Source: Astropecten irregularis
Taxonomy: Eukaryota > Echinodermata > Asteroidea > Paxillosida > Astropectinidae
Length of the DNA stretch: 64,000 bases
Assembly: GCA_963971285.1 (NCBI GenBank)
Contig: OZ020245.1
Coordinates: 20,846,983 to 20,910,982 of the forward strand
Direction of reading: 5' to 3'
Shown here: positions 46,389-58,364 of the stretch, in pieces
Layout: each line of letters opens with the position of its first letter
Numbering within the stretch: position 1 is the stretch's first letter
Notes under the pieces: generated by a model
What the model was told of the DNA's origin: nothing
Database searches by the model: none
Seen by the model: the letters and a program-made list of their open reading frames with translations, nothing else
Program-made: the position numbers and the translations under genes

Positions 46389-47282
46389 ATTCACAGAAGG
46401 ATATATTCTCAAAGTCCACTTATTTACGTATTTCACTTTGGTATGGCTGTCATTGAAACGCTCTTAAAGTGTCCATACCTTTGCTGCAATTTTACTGCCA
46501 GGAATTTTATTCTTTTCGAATAATATTCCCCATGAGAGTGATGCACTTTCTGAATGTGGGATTATTTTACACAAAATACTTGACGGGGATGGTGGCAGAT
46601 CAATTTGAGGGGGAAAAATGCTGACATGAGGTTTTCGAAATAGTTGAGTTTGGAATAATTTACGGAACGAAATGCTTGTACACCACGGGCGTGTATGGAG
46701 CGGTGTCCCCATTTGGGTGTGTACCTAGTGGCATGGGTAAACAAGTCCGAGTAGATAATATAATTCCTTGAAACCCCAGCGTACACATCGGCTTTTCGCC
46801 CGGGTAGGTACTCCCCCGGTTCCCCTATTGTACTCGCTGGTCGCAGACCTCGTTATGGATAAACCACCGGTCATTGTTCGTCAGTTTAAATGCCATCACA
46901 GGCCATTTCTATGACACCAAAGCCTGTGGTTTTTATCGAACACATTCGATCTATACATGCTGGATAATGCGGTTTGCCCTAAGATGGGAAACGTTGGCAG
47001 ACAATACAATTACAACAGAGGTGTTTGGGAAGGGGTTGCCCCATCAGCCCCAATTTTTACAAGGCTTTTTTTTTTTTCGTCTTTAATTTAACGTCTGGGA
47101 TACTGGATAATGACTTTGAACGGCTTAGCACGTACATACAGGACGTCCTATCCCCGTAATTACCGAGTCATTGTTTTGCTGTATTGATTAAAAGACAATT
47201 ACTATCGACATTGTAACTCCTATAGAATATAATACCCGTGAGTAAATGCAGCACATACCAATGGTGTAACAATCATATTACT
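46389..47282. other. No gene recognised
   Basis: Mixed sequence with a GC-richer patch at 46775-46860. ORFs on the minus strand (46464-46786) are motif-free. Confidence 0.4.
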
Positions 47283-47369
47283 TTAGCCTTTGAGAAAGAT
47301 CCTGCTAGGATCGAAACGCGTCAGGCCCTCCTAACTGTAAGCAATAATTTCAGGTCATTTTGGCTGATG
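47283..47369 (+). mobile_element. Family H unit
   Basis: Good copy: GCCTTTGAGAAA, stem GATCCTGCTAGGATC, GAAACGCGTCAGGCCCTCCT, then TTCAGGTCATTTTGGCTGAT. It runs straight into a family A MITE. Confidence 0.8.
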
Positions 47370-47609
47370 AGCAATTTCATAAAACTGTTAAGCACAAAAA
47401 ATTGCTAAGCATGACATTTCTGTCTTTAATAAAAACAGGGTTAACAACCAAATTTCCATGTGTTATGTATCACTTGTGATTGTTCTTTGGCTGTTGTTCG
47501 CTTACCATGAATATCAAATGGAATTTTCAATGGTGATTTGTTTTATTGGGCGAGACATTTTTGTGCTAAGCAACTTTTTGTGCTTGAACAGTTTTATGAA
47601 ATTGGCCCC
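47370..47609 (-). mobile_element. Family A MITE, copy 5
   Basis: Starts at AGCAATTTCATAAAACTG with the outer bases lost and ends TTTATGAAATTGGCCCC. The interior is reversed relative to 2415-2660, as at 13044. Confidence 0.87.
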
Positions 47610-48848
47610 TGTTCACAGCAGTTTATTACTTATTAATCATATCACTTATGTTTCAAAGCCTCTCCGAATCTCCGGTTTAACGTTCTAGTAGTGAGCAATT
47701 GTGTTTATAACATTGAAAACGGTATTATTATACGTGTGTACCGTAAAAGCAGTAAATGGTAAATGTTTGATTACAATTTCAATTTCACGCGCATTGATTG
47801 TCGTGCCAAAGTATACGACCTTATAATGATATCTGCATAATTACCGCCCTGGAGTAGCCTATAAGCATGCCTAACCTTGCCAAGCTTTAAAAACTCGCGT
47901 CGGAGTGACCATGGAAGGAAAAAAGACTAATCGCTTCCAATAACTTTCCGAAAAGAGGCTTTACAAGTACAGCAGAGACAACACAATGAAACCGAGGACG
48001 AAAAACACAAAATTGCTGTGCTGCAAACCCGACTCTGAATAGGACCCAAGGAGTTTTTAATACCAAAATGGTAAAGCCAGGCTCAGCGTTGCTTGGATCA
48101 AGCTAATCAAGATAAAGGCTGTAATTATCCCATCACTTATTTCGGGATTTTCCTTGAGTTCATTCTTGGTCACTCTTTGAGTTGTTTGTTTGTCAAGTCA
48201 GTCAGTAAATTTTTTGCCAAGCCAAGGATGCAAACAACCTCGAAACATTTTGGCCTGATTGGTGAATTATTTTTGTTGGCTTTTTTTTATCCGCGTGTTC
48301 TTCGGTCTGTCTTTTGTTCGGCAAGATTGGCAAGAAGATTGGACTTTTCATAAACTTCTTGAAGGTGGATCGATGGTCATGTGTTATACAATCAGAGAAA
48401 AGACAATTATCGGTCCAATCACCTATTACCATGTTGAAGGCTTTCTATTTATCAAGGTTTGTTATTCCCGAAAGTTGAAATCATAATTCGTCTCTAACTC
48501 TCTTCTGAGTAAGAATGCAGGATGCACTTAAGACCTTAAGAGGGCGCTTGTAGACGCCATCTTTGTGGGTAACAGTCACTCTTGAACATGAAATTATGCG
48601 CCAAATGTCAAAATACCACAACAATCTATACTGCATTGTTGTAGTTGAAAAAGTTTGAATTGAATTCCATTTACTAATTTATGTAAAGCAAATCGTTTCA
48701 AGTTAAAACATGAGATTTCTTTTTCACTTTCATCCGTAGGAAGCGTGGCATCCTTACTAGACACTGTCAGTTGTAAATGGTATACGTTGGGCTGCGTATA
48801 TCGAAATGAACTTGTGTGGATACGGAAATCATGGTAAATTACAATTTT
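47610..48848. other. No gene recognised
   Basis: Overlapping ORFs of 75-86 codons at 48093-48486 on both strands lack motifs. Nothing shared with the rest of the window. Confidence 0.4.
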
Positions 48849-48874
48849 AGGAGGGTCAGACGTTTCGATCCTAT
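48849..48874 (-). mobile_element. Very short family H fragment
   Basis: AGGAGGGTCAGACGTTTCGA plus TCCTA matches the middle of H; the rest is missing. Confidence 0.5.
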
Positions 48875-48950
48875 AGTTAAATGTGTAAAGTTCTCTTGCG
48901 CAAAATGTTAGTCAAAATTCATAATGAATTAAAGTATCATATAGGAATAA

Positions 48951-49259
48951 TTAAAGGTAGTTTTTGTCAAGTACAGATTCATGGGCAAACTGATACAGTC
49001 ACAGTCATCTGTGAACATTCCAGTCCAATACGGTGCCCACTTTTTTCTGAAGTCTTTTGTCTTGTATTTTTGATCTTTTAAAAGATCAAACAGATTTTGT
49101 TTCGGTCATTGTTTTAATAATTTCTGGACAAATACACAATTTCAGGCGGAAACATTTTAACATGTTTCTACTACCACCATCTTCATACCCTGTAAGTTAT
49201 ACGTAAATCTGTGAACATTTTTGTTTTGGTCTCTTACCAAAGTATGATACTACCTTTAA
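48951..49259 (+). mobile_element. Family K element with internal deletions
   Basis: Both termini are intact (TTAAAGGTAG and TATGATACTACCTTTAA). The TATCATACTTTGG part of the left terminus is deleted. The perfect palindrome GATCTTTTAAAAGATC lies at 49072-49087. Confidence 0.87.
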
Positions 49260-49696
49260 GCACTTTACGTTTTGTAAAGTTAGTGTACAAAGTTGTAAAA
49301 TGTTAGTGAAGAAGACAAACTCATTATGATATAGAAGACTTAATTCTTTTTTCGTCAAGTTGAATGTTTTGCGAAATCTTCAATGAGGCGAATGACAGAC
49401 ACACACACGCAACATGTTGGCCGAGGCCTAATACTATGTACATGTATATGACCGACTGTGTGCCTTAACTATCCATGAGAAGTCATTGGGGTAAATCCAT
49501 GTTTCGATTTTTGAGCTGCCAACGCAAGATCGCGCCAACAAAACAAAATCGATCTAGACCAGTAAGTATCATTGACTGAACCGATCCAATCATAATATTC
49601 GCCAAGTCGATGGCTTTTGCCTTTTATTATTAGTAACAAACATTTCACAATGTTGACAATCGACCATCAGACTAATATGCCCAGGCCTATACATTT

Positions 49697-49901
49697 ACTT
49701 TGCTGAGAAAATCGGGTTCATAAACTGATGGTGACTGTGTTTTGGGACAGAGTGATGGAGGGGTGCCGAATAAGTATGAGTTGTTATACAAGGCATGTTG
49801 TGAAACTGAGGTTCAGTTGACTTTCCGCTATATATAGTTGGGCAGATTTCTTCTGGAATTTTCCTCGGTGTTTTCCTATCACTTCGTGGAAATGTGTCCA
49901 T
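49697..49901 (-). CDS. Candidate first exon downstream of a CRE/CCAAT region (weak)
   Basis: On the minus strand an ATG at 49901 opens a 68-codon frame, Pro/Ser/His/Lys-rich with no low complexity, starting MDTFPRSDRKTPRKIP. Near its end lies a donor-like GTAAATG. The CRE and CCAAT cluster at 50026-50320 is at a suitable distance upstream. Several short upstream ATGs, no acceptor-linked partner exon and no recognisable domain leave this speculative. Confidence 0.2.
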
Positions 49902-50025
49902 AATACACTGGTCGATTTTCCCATGGGCCTATGTTTACCCCGAGCGAGTCATTGCCCCCTGTCCCGTATTAATGCTATTTACACATCACTAAGATTATAC
50001 CACTTGTGCCCAATTACGTGTCTTA

Positions 50026-50320
50026 TGACGTCACATCTGAATTCAGCCACTCAAGTTCTTTTATGGCGTTAGCTGGTAGGTCTATACCCCCTCAGCTCCC
50101 TGTTCGATGACGAAACGTCATGACCAAATCGATTCACGTACGTACGTGTGTGACTGTAGCCTAGGGTCGGGGGTTGAAGAGGGTCACGTCATTGCACGAA
50201 CTTAGATACTGACGTCATTTCTGTCCAATCGCGGCTGCTGGCCAGCTGCAGCAGAGAAATGTGTAGACGCTGATTGGACAGCTTCGCAAAAGTTTTAGTT
50301 ATCGTTAGCCAATCATATAA
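50026..50320. promoter_or_regulatory. Candidate promoter: CRE and CCAAT cluster
   Basis: Exact TGACGTCA octamers at 50026-50033 and 50210-50217, an ACGTACGTACGT run near 50138, and three CCAAT boxes. Two of the CCAAT boxes form an inverted pair (TGTCCAATC at 50222, GATTGGACA at 50272); the third is GCCAATCA near 50310. CREB/ATF and NF-Y sites commonly combine in animal promoters. No transcript evidence is available and direction cannot be fixed. Confidence 0.35.
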
Positions 50321-50584
50321 TTGCTTCAAATTGATAACTAAATGAAATAGTAAGAAACTACAACAAACTACATCTTGTCTAAATATTGTTGTCATAAGCT
50401 TAAAATATTTGCTTGCTCAAATTTACCGTGGAATTGTTTGTTACTGGTAAAAAGGAAAATGGTAATTTCCACACTTCGTGTCATTTTCACTTTAACCGCT
50501 GATTCATTTCACGTGACCACCGCGCTGTGTAAGCTTCACAATAACAATGGCGTCATAATTATATACATCAGAACACTCGAACCA

Positions 50585-50816
50585 TGACGTCATTGAATAA
50601 TGAGAATGTCTTGTTATTCGCTCTGATCTTTTCCACATTTTATATCTACCTATGGTAGAGTTTCGAATTTCAACTTTCCCGTGCACTTTTGCTTCTGTAT
50701 AATCAAACACCGATCATGAAAGCTGCGTGATCCATAATAGTTCCCGGGAGGCAAAGATTGCTTTGCAATGAGACGTCATTATGACGTCACAAAGCGAATA
50801 TTCAGATGTGACGTCA
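50585..50816. promoter_or_regulatory. Second CRE cluster
   Basis: Exact TGACGTCA at 50585-50592, 50782-50789 and 50809-50816, the last two 27 bp apart, plus an AGACGTCAT at 50771. Together with 50026 and 50210 this makes five octamers in 0.8 kb. Confidence 0.4.
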
Positions 50817-50950
50817 TAATTTTTCTTGGCACAAGGAAATGGAACCAACCTGAGCGTTTCTTAAACGCTTGGAAGCCATTCCAGTATACATTTTGTGGCT
50901 TTACCCCCGACATTTTGTATCCTCATATTTATCATCATCATCAAATAAAT

Positions 50951-51037
50951 GCTTGTTGTTGTTGCTGATGCTGCTGTTGTTGTTGTGTGTTGTTTGTTGT
51001 TGATTTTGTTTGTTTGTTTTTTATTTTTATTTTTTGT
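50951..51037. repeat. TTG/CTG-rich microsatellite
   Basis: Degenerate GTT, CTG and GTTT units followed by T-rich DNA. Low complexity. Confidence 0.8.
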
Positions 51038-51716
51038 ATGTCGTTTTGAAAGACGAGCTTAAAAAGATATCTTATTTTCTTTTAATTTCAGGACAGACTC
51101 ATTTCGTAATCCGTATGTGTGTAAGGATTTTTCATTGCCTCAGTTAAAATCAGGTTTTAATACGGAACATAGTTCAGTTTAAATCCACCAAATACCTGCA
51201 AGTCCTATATAACTAAATTGTAAGTATTTTCTTTGACTGAAAAAGAAAACAGATTCTCCTATCATGATATAGACAATAACTCAGAAAAGATGGAGCTTGG
51301 AAGTTCAAGCTTTTAATTGGAGGACGGAACTTCTTGCATGCATGCGCCATCATATCTGAAAAGGAAATGTAGTTTATGACTGTCCAATTTCCACGAAAAT
51401 GTTGCAGTTATGTTTAATCACATGTTAACTTCCCGACATCAGTCGTATTTCCGCACTTCTTCCAACCAACTTTAGCAGAGTTAATGTCGCCATCTTTACA
51501 CGGAACTGCTACTTCAAACCTACTCAAATCCGTGTGGAAATTACTGGAATGTCCGGGTATGGAAAACTGTGCTAGAAGTCATATGACTTCACTGTGTTTG
51601 GTATAAAGTTTGTTGTTGTGTGATACTTATAGGGTGCAATGGAACATTTATGACTCGAGTCACAATTTTCACATCCTATATGCATATCAATAGTCGGCAT
51701 TCTTACTGAGTATAAA
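51038..51716. other. No gene recognised
   Basis: AT-rich, no shared repeats. Confidence 0.45.
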
Positions 51717-51990
51717 CATGGTGGTGCTAGAAACGTACCGTTAACTTATTTCTGCCTGAAATGATATATTCACCAAGAAAAGAGTAAAATTAATTACCAA
51801 AAACAATTTTGATAACAGTGAAAAGATTTTTTTTTTTTTAATATTTAAGAAAGGGGGCGTTTGTCACTGTTTTCTCAAAAAGTGGGCGCCGTATGGGGCT
51901 GAAATGTTCACAGATGACTGTGACTGTATCTTCCTTGATATTTTTGCCCATGAATCTGCATTTCTTTCTATGACAAAAACCAAAGTATGT
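51717..51990 (-). mobile_element. Family K element, truncated
   Basis: Reversed K: TCTGCCTGAAATG, GTGGGCGCCGTATGGG, ATATTTTTGCCCATGAATCT and ACAAAAACCAAAGTATG. Both outer termini are lost and the centre is replaced by a T-run. Confidence 0.8.
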
Positions 51991-52007
51991 TATGTTTTAT
52001 GTACCTG

Positions 52008-52300
52008 CCATGACGTGAGTGTCTGAATGATATTCCTTGGTATGATGATTTGACGTTTAAAGTATAGACATTTCCGCCAATTAATGTTTCCTATTGTATT
52101 CCGAACTGCGACAAAATGCGTACTTTTGTTAACCCCCAGTATGACTTCCCAGGAGTTCATGTCCGACCTTGGTTCATGGCTTGTCATGCATGGCGTGAGG
52201 GGCATTTCTTGGTATTATACTGCAAATTGTTGGGTTGACGTTGACAGTAAAGATTTCCGTCGATATAATGTTTCCTGTAAATAATATACCAAACTGTCGG
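52008..52300 (+). repeat. Diverged tandem duplication, about 180 bp apart
   Basis: CATGACGTGAGTG and CATGGCGTGAGGG, CTTGGTATGAT and CTTGGTATTAT, then ACATTTCCGCC and AGATTTCCGTC, TTAATGTTTCCT and ATAATGTTTCCT occur in the same order twice. The copies are well diverged. Confidence 0.5.
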
Positions 52301-52315
52301 AGACAGTCACTTTTT

Positions 52316-52772
52316 TTGCCAATTTCATCTTGCCTTTTGCCTTGCTTAGCACAAAAATGTGCTTACCATGGGCCAATTTCATAAAACTGTTAAGCACAAA
52401 AATTTGCTGAGCACAAAAATGTCTTGCTCAATAAAACAAACCACCATTGAAAATTCCATTCATATTCATGATCAGCGAACAACAGCCAAAGAACAATTGC
52501 AAGTGATACACATCACATGGAAGTTGTTAACCCTGTTTTTATTAAGACAGAAATGTCATGCTTAGCAAATTTTTGTGCTTACAGTTTTGTGAAATTGGCC
52601 CATGACATTTCTGTCTTGATAAAAACAGGATTAACAACCAAATGTAAATGTGTTATGTGTCACTTGTGATTGTTCTTTAGCTGTTGTTCTCTGACCATGA
52701 ATATCAAATGGGATTTTAATGGGTTTTTTTTTTATTGGGCAAAACATTTTTGTGCTAAGCAGTTTTTTGTAG
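52316..52772 (-). mobile_element. Family A MITE (outer), split by another A copy
   Basis: The left part 52316-52369 (CCAATTTCAT ... GCTTAGCACAAAAATGTGCT) and right part 52602-52772 (GACATTTCTGTCTTGATAAA to GTGCTAAGCAG) together make one A element in reverse orientation. Insertion of 52370-52601 interrupts it at CATG. Confidence 0.85.
52370..52601 (+). mobile_element. Family A MITE (inner, nested)
   Basis: GGGCCAATTTCATAAAACTG at left and TTTTGTGAAATTGGCCC at right. CATG borders it on each side, consistent with duplication of a CATG target that appears once in uninterrupted copies (for example AAGCATGACATTTCTG at 13044-13284). Confidence 0.9.
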
Positions 52773-53466
52773 TGCACCCATGTAGGGAGCTGAGAGGGTT
52801 TCAGAAGTTTAAAGTTGGGCTCAACTTTAGTCCACTCCGAGTGAAGAAAATTGAGATTTCAAGTTCGGTTATAAAACGCGGTTTTTATGTAAGGAAGTCG
52901 CAATATTACGTGTTATTGATGAGCCAGTTGCAACGATTCGGTTATTTTACCAGTCGTTGATGAATTTAACGTGAACAGCCATTATTACCCATTTGGAATA
53001 AATACCAAATTACCACTTGTACACGTATTGTGACCCAGCAATAATCACGGACTTTGCAACAGAACAAACGAGTCAGGCCGCTCTATTCAAACCGATCTGA
53101 ACTTTACCGAATATGGAGCATCGAACAATGGGGGACAAAGTCACCACGTGATTCAAATGATGATGACGTCATGTCGTATGACTCCATATTTCTGTTCTGT
53201 TTGGTTGTTTTTCCGGCAGTCTTGTCAGCTCAGATAATAATTCTGATAAGGTGCAGATTAATAGAGATATCCCCGAGCAAAGTGCACGTAGATAGATATA
53301 ATGCCACGTCCCCGACTATTCTGCTATACAGATTAGGAAATGGATTGTAAACTGTGGCAAAGCTGGTAGTAATTCACTGACCACACATTTTTAGATTGTG
53401 TTATTAATAATTACTGCTACATGTTTTATCTACATAAACCCAGTGAGTACAAGAAGGCCCTAATAT
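52773..53466. other. No gene recognised; one TGACGTCA
   Basis: A 98-codon ORF at 53054-53350 has no motif. An exact CRE octamer lies at 53164-53171. Confidence 0.4.
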
Positions 53467-53572
53467 ACTGCTGAAAACTGCTCATCATCAGCCAAAATGA
53501 CCTGAAATAATATATGCTTAGAGTTAGGAAGGCCTGACGCGTTTCAATCCAGGATCTTTCTCAAAGGCTAAA
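53467..53572 (-). mobile_element. Family H unit with loop deletion
   Basis: CTGCTCATCATCAGCCAAAA, GCTTAGAGTTAGGAAGGCCT, GACGCGTTTCAATCC and AGGATCTTTCTCAAAGGCTA. The loop between the two stem arms has lost bases, so the stem can no longer form normally. Confidence 0.78.
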
Positions 53573-55154
53573 ACCCAATTGTTAAAGGGTCCCTGCAGTG
53601 CTTTTTCAGTCAGGTTATTTCATTGCCTTCATACAGAGAATATACTGACAGATAATGAATGGCAAGTCTTATTTTGGTTTCAAACCAGCATTTGGTTTTC
53701 TTTTGAATGGCTTTGCAAAATGGGGGATTTCCATGCATACTCATGTAGGGAACCAACAGCCAAATTAATGAGGCAAACATGACCCACAGAAATGGCTGGT
53801 CAACAAAATTACACCACCAGTTGAGTGAGAGGAACATATTCAGCACAATAAAACCCATTGAGGGGGTAAAGGTTTGTCAGAAAACCTATAAAACAACCCC
53901 AACTTTTTGTGCACAAAGCAATTGGATTACTGCTCTCAGTTACCCAGATGACATCACAGTTTTGCTCATGAATATGGAAAATCTAATTAGCATACAAAAA
54001 AACAACCTGTTGTTAACCCTGAAACAGTGTGAGGAAGTGGGTAAAATCAAAGGCCCATGTAACAATTTATTTTTGGCACATGTTCAAGCCATAATATTCC
54101 TATTGCTGGCCCGATATAGGAAGACTGTATACACCAAGAAATCAATTTAAATTTGAATGTTTAACTGCTGGATTTTGGCATTTGTACACGATTGACATGC
54201 ATGGGGCCTTTGGTATGCCGTCTTGGGCGTGTTGAATTTTATTTGTATTTTTCAAAGATACATGTCATATTGTATATCATAGAAGCTGCAATTGATGACT
54301 CAATAATAACCGCGCATTAAGTCTTTTAACGCCTATATAGGTTATTCATGCTTTCTGTCCTATAAAACCCATGTGGTTTTGTGGTGTTATTGTGTCACGG
54401 CGAATCTATTTTTCTGTGGCCTATAGGCCTAGGTTCATTTATAATAAAATTACTCTTGACTATTGTCATTCTGACTCGGTGTTGTACTTTGGCACACTTT
54501 TTTGGTTTTGGACAAACCTTGGTGGTTTCGGTTTTTGTTTTTAAGCTAGAAACAATCGAACGTTTCGACACGCAAACCCTATAGCCTCTGCCTATTTGCA
54601 ATCCAGGCTGGGACGTCCTAAAATGCACGTATAATATTCGTGACTCTTTTGCCTTCAGTTAGTATGTAATATACTGTTTTTAAGATAAGACGCTTAATTT
54701 CAAATTATGTATACATTATTATGCAATTAGATTCCCGTGTAATTCCTATATACCGCGCTGATGATTGTACGATTGCATTACGTCATGTTCTATATCGGGA
54801 TGAGCTATTTTAAGCATCACTGGACCTGTTGAGCGGTAGAAACCGCGTAGCACCACACAATGACAATAGAAGAGTGACGATTTCTCATGCTCTATTGGTC
54901 AGATCGTGACGTCACACAGAAACCACACAGATGCATAACACTGGGTAAACAATTCTAAGTGCAGCCTGAACAAAAATATAACCCTTTTTGGAAAAGTGTC
55001 CTAAACAAGCATTCCCATTTCCATAGTCACCAAAGTTTCGGACATTCCGAGTGGATTGTAATAAGGAATGTATAGAGAATCCTTTTTGTGACGTTCAAAC
55101 TTTTAGACTGGCATTGACAATCGAGTTATGTTCACGCATGATCGAAACAAACTC
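53573..55154. other. No gene recognised; one TGACGTCA
   Basis: The 123-codon ORF at 53779-54150 has no recognisable domain. A CRE octamer is at 54907-54914. Confidence 0.4.
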
Positions 55155-55538
55155 TTAAAGGTAATATCATACTTTGGTTTTTGTCAAGGAAATACAGATT
55201 CATGGGCAAAAATATCAAGGAAGATACAGTAATAGTCATCTGTGAAAGTTTCAGTCCCATACGGTGCCCACTTTTTGAGTAAACAGTGAAAAATGGTTAC
55301 AGTATTTCTTAAGTCTTTCCTCTTCTTTTGTTTTGTTTTTGATCTTTTAAAAGATCTTTCAAAAGATCAAAAGATTTTCGGTTGTTGTTTTACTAATTTC
55401 TGGATAAATACACCATTTCAGGCGGAAAGATTTTAACGGTTTGTTTCTACCACCACCATCTTCATACCATGTAGGTTATACATAAATCGGTGAACATTTC
55501 CATTTTGGTTTCTTACCAAAGTATGATTCTACCTTTAA
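55155..55538 (+). mobile_element. Family K element, complete
   Basis: TTAAAGGTAATATCATACTT at left and ACCAAAGTATGATTCTACCT plus TTAA at right. The central GATCTTTTAAAAGATC is partly duplicated, making this the longest K copy (384 bp). Confidence 0.9.
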
Positions 55539-56550
55539 AAACTGTGGGCAGTCAGGGACAGATATAACTTCATATTAATTATTCTATAGCAACGATACAT
55601 TTTGTGTGGTACATTTTCGTCATCCACAGCTTGCCGAAAATAAGTTAATGTCAATTTGTTGATGCCCTTCCCCCTCCCCCATTTATCAATTATGTTTTTA
55701 GCATTAGAATTTATACGGTGTGTTTCAAATGAACACTCCTTATCATTATTCACATTTTGGAATTTTCCATTAATTTTTATTATGACTTTACACCGACTTC
55801 TCCGAATTTACTTCATCTGCATGATTTTATGGGAATCGAGAGGCTACAGAGAACATAAGGGCGAATTCTTCTCATGAATTTCCCGAAAATCTGTTAGCTT
55901 AAGGCTATCATGGAATTAATCCAGCAGATACTATTTTCGTTCCGGTTTCAAGTTCAAGTGGAACTGAAAAGTCTGTGCATGGCGGGGGGAGCCAAGGGTC
56001 GATCATGACCCTAGTCCTCGCGTTTAGAACGTGTTGCAAACCCTTTGGGTGCATGCCACAAGACACAACCCCTTCCTGGAACAAGATGTAGCGCGGGGAT
56101 TGCCGGTCTTTGGAGCCCCATCGCCTGGGGCATGACGCGGGTCCCAATCAGTCAAGATTCATCGCCGCCAAACTTGCTTCCGCTTTTCGGTAATTTACGG
56201 CGGACGTCCCCGCAATGAGCCCCTATTGTTGTCGACGGACCATGCATGACAGAACAAAAATCACAACTCCATTATAGAATGGACTGCAACTTGGCTGGTT
56301 GACTTGATTCTGGGTTGTTTTTTGTTGTGTTTTCTTTTTTTTGTTCCTTTATAAGCCATGATTCTGGGAATAGGGTGCAGAATTTGGGAATACGTGTATT
56401 GAAATGTTGACCGACCGACCAAATCGGCCTTTGTGATGGGAAATCCCACGGGTCAATAGGATGTTTGCCCTGCTTTAGTTGCCAAAGAAATCAATCCTGA
56501 TCACAACCATCATAAACATGCGTACATATTCAATACATTTTTTTAAAGAA
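55539..56550. other. No gene recognised; GC-rich patch
   Basis: The stretch 55980-56240 is clearly richer in GC and CpG than its surroundings. A minus frame open over 55908-56147 has no recognisable domain. It could be a regulatory or weakly conserved exonic patch. Confidence 0.4.
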
Positions 56551-57052
56551 AAAACTGCTGATCAACCAAAATAATGACCTGAAATTTATCAAATGCTCAG
56601 AGTTAAAGGTATAATACATGATTGGTAAAGGTCACAGAACAGCACTCACACTTTTACAATCCAGCATGTAGGCCCTACATAAAACTGTGAAAATTTGAGC
56701 TCAATCGGACATCTGAGTCACAACAAAATAGCGAAAACCTGATTTAACATTTTTTTTAACATAAACAATGGTTTTGATCTTACCCCGAGATCAAAACTGT
56801 TTTTGGTCTTTGATTTAATAATTTCTCGATACATACACCATTTCATGCGGTATGTTTTTACCAGCACTATCTTCATACCCTGAAAGATATATGTAAACCT
56901 GTGAACATGTCCGTTTGGGTATGTTACCAATCATGTACTGGATTATACCTTTAAGATGGCCTGATGACTTTTCGATCTGAAAAGGTTTGTTCAAAGGCTA
57001 AAAATCGGGATAGATCCTGCTATGATAAAAACATCAGGCCTTTCTTACTTTG
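56551..57052. mobile_element. Family H inverted pair interrupted by K2
   Basis: The left part 56551-56602 (CTGCTGATCAACCAAAATAA, GCTCAGAGTTA) and right part 56955-57012 (GATGGCCTGATGACTTTTCG, CAAAGGCTAA) are one H unit split by K2. A reversed H unit follows (GATAGATCCTGCTATGAT, AAACATCAGGCC). The facing arrangement repeats that at 17020-17183. Confidence 0.72.
56603..56954 (+). mobile_element. Family K2 element, nested in H
   Basis: TTAAAGGTATAATACATGAT at left and TACTGGATTATACCTTTAA at right. The target GAGTTA of family H continues after the element with an extra A, so TTA or TTAA was the target. The internal TTGATCTTACCCCGAGATC links it to 46041-46388. Confidence 0.88.
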
Positions 57053-58364
57053 AGCAAAAATATATTAGTATGAAGATTAAAGAAAGTTTTGTCAACTACA
57101 ATGTTTGATTAAGAAAGCTTTGTGAACACGATTAAGTTGATAATTCATTTTAAATCCGAAAAACCTTCATCGCCAAACGTGCGGAGAGGATCGAATCGTA
57201 AGGTCACCCCAGGGCCCAACCTGCATAGCCTACCAATGTTCTATAGTCGTATACATCATTTTTGGCTAAGTTGTCAGTGGCTAATGTTATCATTTTAACC
57301 CCACCCCCAATTATTGCATTGCAGAAACCTACAGGCCAGTGATCTATGGGTTCGAGGAAACCAAGGCTATGCCATTGTCTAACCAACATTCGGCTTTCCC
57401 AAATTCTGAATGCAAACATTATTAGCCTTGCAGGAAAACCTTGATCCACTGTGTCTTTGCCCTCGATCGTAATGTTTCAAAAGACGGAAGAGATCGGATT
57501 ATAAAGCGTCCTTGCCACCGCGTCCTTTTGGATTGCTTAACGGCTGTGCAAACCTGGACAACGGACATGTTGACAGGTTGTCTGGTACATCGTAATTAGA
57601 CATCACACCTTGGAAAGTGTGAATGATGACAAACAATAGGAGAGGCTATTAAGGTTCTCTTGTTACCTGTATTATATTACTAGTAAGTGGTTGTATGGCC
57701 ATGACGTTTATTGTCTGCAGTGTGCTTCTTCAGTACAAGGTGACCGCAAGATTGTAAACAAGTCTATGACGTCATGTATTTGTGGTAAACGCGTCTTCAT
57801 CTGTGTAATGGAGATACAATATGTACCAGCATTCATTTCTGCTGCAAACCGCTTAGCGAGAAAGAAAATGAGCTGAAATACTCAAACAATTCGAGCCAAT
57901 TCAAAGGATGTAACCCCCTTCCAATACAACCCTGGCTATGGCAGTCATTATATCCGACTGACGCGATCTTTTCTTTCATTAAGAAACAAGAGAGGCAATA
58001 ACAAGAAAGAAGGAAGCGATCTGTAAACTTCGAGCTTCAAGGTGATTTTTCTTTTCTCGAGAAATTCGGGAAGTTAACACTCGGGGAATTTCCCTTTCTA
58101 TAAATCGATGACGCCATGGCTGTAGAATAAATTGAATGATGGCCGGATGTGCTGGGCCCGGGTCCATAATCCGTACACGCGATGAAGTCGATGACTGGTC
58201 AGGTCATGCTGGTGTCCTAAGAGCTACTAATAAGGCAAGTGAGGGTGTTGAAACTGACCCCCACTTCCCACCAACAAGGGGGTCCACAACTCCACATGAC
58301 CCGACCATATCCAGACATAAGTGGACATGCGAAATTGCACTTCATATTGAGATTCCTGTATGCT
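57053..58364. other. No gene recognised; one TGACGTCA
   Basis: A CRE octamer is at 57767-57774. A frame from an ATG at 58136 reads MMAGCAGPGSIIRTRDEVDD and runs 94 codons into the P element. A GC-type donor (AAGGCAAGTGAG) follows at about 58235. Coding is possible but unsupported. Confidence 0.35.

Noticed and set aside
53779..54150. 123-codon plus ORF as a gene
   Set aside because: No domain, no acceptor or donor in matching phase, and unremarkable composition.
55908..56147. Exon in the GC-rich patch on the minus strand
   Set aside because: All three minus frames give incompatible partial translations with no recognisable domain; listed only as a GC-rich patch.
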